Source: Rhodocyclaceae bacterium (GTDB taxonomy: Bacteria > Pseudomonadota > Gammaproteobacteria > Burkholderiales > Rhodocyclaceae). Taken from it: DNA of 43,950 nucleotides. Positions 41,967 through 43,950 of the stretch are shown here, one piece after another (position 1 is the stretch's first letter; the number at the start of each line of letters is the position of its first letter). The translations under genes and the position numbers were made by a program. A model generated the notes under the pieces. It saw only the letters and a program-made list of their open reading frames with translations. It was not told the DNA's origin and did not search any database. The DNA lies in NCBI GenBank assembly GCA_018262775.1, contig JADFDU010000017.1:1-43950 (forward strand). Direction: 5' to 3'.

Positions 41967-43950
41967 CTACTGTCGCGCCCGGCTGTCCCAGGCCTTCTGC
42001 AGGCGCTTGACGGATACCGGCGCCGGCGTCTTCAGTTCCTGCGCGAAGAGCGCGACGCGCAACTCTTCCAGCATCCAGCGAAAGTCCTCCAGCCAGGGAT
42101 CCGGCGCGCCGCTCTTGCGCCGCGCCGCGCGCTCGCGCTCCCAAGGCTTCTCGATCATATCCAACTCCTTCGCCAGGCGCGCATCCCGTGCCGGATCGGC
42201 TCGCAGCTTGTCGATGCGAAGCTGAGCCGCCTTCAAGTAGCGCGAAAAATGTCCCAGCCGCTCGAACGGCGTCGCCAGGATGAAGTCCTGCGGCAGCAAA
42301 GCCGCGCACTGGCTGCGGATGCCCTCCGCGACAGCGGGCAGCGCCTTCAGTTGCGCCAGTTTTTTCTGCAGGGCAGCGTGTTCCGCAAGTATGGCCCCGA
42401 TCAGGCGCGCGATCTCCTGCGCCACCAGGCTGATGCGGGCGCGGGCCTCTTCCTTGCGCCGCGCGAAGGCCTCTGCATCGGTTGGCAGCGGCTCCAGCAT
42501 GCAGGTGCGCTCCAAAGTCGCCGCGACGATCTGCGCTTTCATCTCGGCCTCCGTTCCCCAGGGCATGAACAGCAGGCCCAGGTCGCGCGGCAGCGATTTT
42601 TCGACGAACTTCACCTGCTCGCGCAACACCAGCGCGAATAGTCGGCGCAACCCCTTGCGATGCATCTCTTGCGCCTTCTCCGGCGTGTCCTGCACGCGTA
42701 ACGCCACCGTGTCGCCTTCATCGACCAGTGACGGGAAGCCGACCACGCTGCGACCGCCGGCCTTCACTTCCATGATGTCCGGCAGTTCGCCGAAACTCCA
42801 GGAAGTCAGTCCCTGCAGCACGCCGACAGCGGCTGCATCCTCCGCCACATCGATCGGCTCGGCCTCGGCGAAGCTCTGTTCTATTTCCTTCGCAAAGCGA
42901 TTGCGCAATTCCTGCAGGCTGCGCGACTGGCCCAGGATGCGGTCGTGCTCGCCCAGCGCGCGAAAATTCATGAAAAAGTGCGTCGGCACCATCTCGCTGC
43001 GGAAGGCGTCCAGCGGCAGCTTCATCATCAGCTTCTCTTCAACGGCACGGGTCAGTGCGCGCAGGAAGGGCTCATCGTCGTCGTGCGGCGCCTCGGCGAA
43101 GGCGGCGATGAATTCATCGACCGGCTGCAGGCGATGCCGATACTTCTGCGGCAACGTCTTCACGAACTGCCGCGCCTTCTGCTCCAGCAGTCCGGGCACC
43201 AGCCATTCGCAGCGCACCGCCGGCACCTGGTTGAGCGTGGCCACCGGCACCGTCAGCGTCACGCCGTCGTCCTCGGCTCCGGGCTCGAAATGGTAGGCGA
43301 GCGGATAACGCTGGCCATGGATGTCCATCTGCGGCGGGAAGCGCTCTGAGGTGACGCCGGCCGCATCGTGGCGCATGAGCTGCTCGCGCGTGAGGAACAG
43401 CCGTTTCGGTTCGGCCTGCTCGGCATCCTTGCGCCAGCGCTCGAAGCTCGCCACGTCCACCACCTCGGCAGGGATCTGTGCGTCGTAGAAGGCATGGATC
43501 AGCTCGTCATCCACCAGCACGTCCTGCCGGCGCGACTTGTGTTCCAGGTGCTCGATGTCGCGCACCAGCTTGCGGTTGTGCTGAAAGAAGCGTGCGTGGC
43601 GCGCCATGTCGTCGGGCAACTCGCCCTGCACCAGTCCTTCGCGGATGAACAGCTCGCGGGCAAGGGTCGGATCGATGCGGCTGTAGGTCACCGGCCGCTT
43701 GGCGTAGAGCACCAGGCCGTGCAGGGTGCCGCGCTCCCAGGCACGCACCTGGCCGCTTTTCTTCTCCCAGTGCGGATCGTAGACGTGGCGGCGCAGCAAG
43801 TGCGCGCCGACTTCCTCCAGCCATTCCGGTTCGATCTTCGCCAGGCAGCGCGCGTACAGCCGCGTCGTTTCCACCAGTTCGGCGGCGACGATCCAGCGAC
43901 CGGCCTTCTTCGCCAGCGCCGAGCCGGGATGCGGCCAAAAGCGGATGCCG
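41967..43950 (-). CDS. hrpA: ATP-dependent RNA helicase HrpA, C-terminal part (right-truncated)
   Basis: The frame is open to the window edge; about 660 residues are visible. They match the HrpA-specific C-terminal region: the OB-fold (FWPHPGSALAKKAGRWIVAAELVETTRLYARCLAKIEPEWL) and then the long DUF3418 domain (YHFEPGAEDDGVTLTVPVATLN, LVPGLLEQKARQFVKTLPQKYR, LTSWSFGELPDIM, AYPSLVDEGDTVALR-like blocks, FRWMLEELRVALFAQEL). The DEAH helicase motifs would be to the right. HrpA is involved in mRNA processing and ribosome rescue. The C-terminal end KRLQKAWDSRARQ is intact. Confidence 0.94.
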   Translation of the reverse strand, partial: GIRFWPHPGSALAKKAGRWIVAAELVETTRLYARCLAKIEPEWLEEVGAHLLRRHVYDPHWEKKSGQVRAWERGTLHGLVLYAKRPVTYSRIDPTLARELFIREGLVQGELPDDMARHARFFQHNRKLVRDIEHLEHKSRRQDVLVDDELIHAFYDAQIPAEVVDVASFERWRKDAEQAEPKRLFLTREQLMRHDAAGVTSERFPPQMDIHGQRYPLAYHFEPGAEDDGVTLTVPVATLNQVPAVRCEWLVPGLLEQKARQFVKTLPQKYRHRLQPVDEFIAAFAEAPHDDDEPFLRALTRAVEEKLMMKLPLDAFRSEMVPTHFFMNFRALGEHDRILGQSRSLQELRNRFAKEIEQSFAEAEPIDVAEDAAAVGVLQGLTSWSFGELPDIMEVKAGGRSVVGFPSLVDEGDTVALRVQDTPEKAQEMHRKGLRRLFALVLREQVKFVEKSLPRDLGLLFMPWGTEAEMKAQIVAATLERTCMLEPLPTDAEAFARRKEEARARISLVAQEIARLIGAILAEHAALQKKLAQLKALPAVAEGIRSQCAALLPQDFILATPFERLGHFSRYLKAAQLRIDKLRADPARDARLAKELDMIEKPWERERAARRKSGAPDPWLEDFRWMLEELRVALFAQELKTPAPVSVKRLQKAWDSRARQ

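Noticed and set aside
42802..42828. A further match to the AAGTCAGTCCCTGCAG repeat
   Set aside because: It lies inside hrpA and encodes a segment (LQGLTSW) that fits the conserved protein, so it may be a chance match. The second arm of the hairpin is also changed. Left out of the repeat family.

Overview
The window looks like a chromosomal segment of a GC-rich betaproteobacterium. The best fit is Rhodocyclales or a neighbouring Nitrosomonadales lineage. The reasons are the mlaFEDACB–ABC-2 exporter–bolA–murA–hisGD gene order, a KefB-type antiporter next to kdsD and lptCA, an MSHA-type pilus locus and a phasin. No taxonomic search was possible, so genus is not claimed.

Region 1 (1–9500) is housekeeping, mostly on the minus strand. 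Reading in the direction of transcription it holds mlaF, mlaE, mlaD, mlaA, mlaC and mlaB (outer-membrane lipid asymmetry), an ABC-2 exporter pair, a BolA-family gene, murA, hisG (short form) and hisD. A partial hisC at the left edge lies on the opposite strand and meets hisD tail to tail with no spacer.

Region 2 (9500–30700) is a pilus locus of the MSHA / type IV class and is the most interesting part. It runs: a sigma-54-dependent response regulator, an MshM-like ATPase, the MshL secretin, MshN (TPR), the MshE motor (with a likely c-di-GMP-binding N-terminus), MshG (platform), a PilM/PilN-like fusion, a PilO-like protein and an MshK/PilP-like protein. Next come a 1,104-residue giant prepilin whose C-terminus carries two phage-tail-fibre-like modules, a PIN-domain toxin–antitoxin pair, a second prepilin with the same kind of head, and a membrane class III adenylate cyclase. 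A multi-pass sensor kinase is divergent from a further pilin gene. That pilin has a textbook –24/–12 sigma-54 promoter, TGTC/GACA boxes upstream and a strong terminator downstream. I infer that the kinase and the sigma-54 regulator form a PilS/PilR-like pair controlling it, although they lie about 19 kb apart. Several families of short dispersed repeats have entered this locus, including inside coding regions.

Region 3 (30700–38030) starts with an orphan GSU2403-type nucleotidyltransferase-fold gene behind a striking array of TTACCCAA / TTGGGTAA inverted repeats. It continues with a KefB-type antiporter, kdsD, lptC, lptA (kdsC and lptB are not in their usual places), an enoyl-CoA hydratase and an EamA-type transporter.

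Region 4 (38030–43950) has a phasin with a clear sigma-70 promoter and terminator, a molybdopterin-binding-domain protein, a sensor kinase with a CXXCH haem-type motif, an EI24/CysZ-like membrane protein and the C-terminal part of an HrpA helicase that runs off the right edge. No tRNA, rRNA, CRISPR array, transposase or prophage was seen. No stretch longer than 300 bases lacks a gene.
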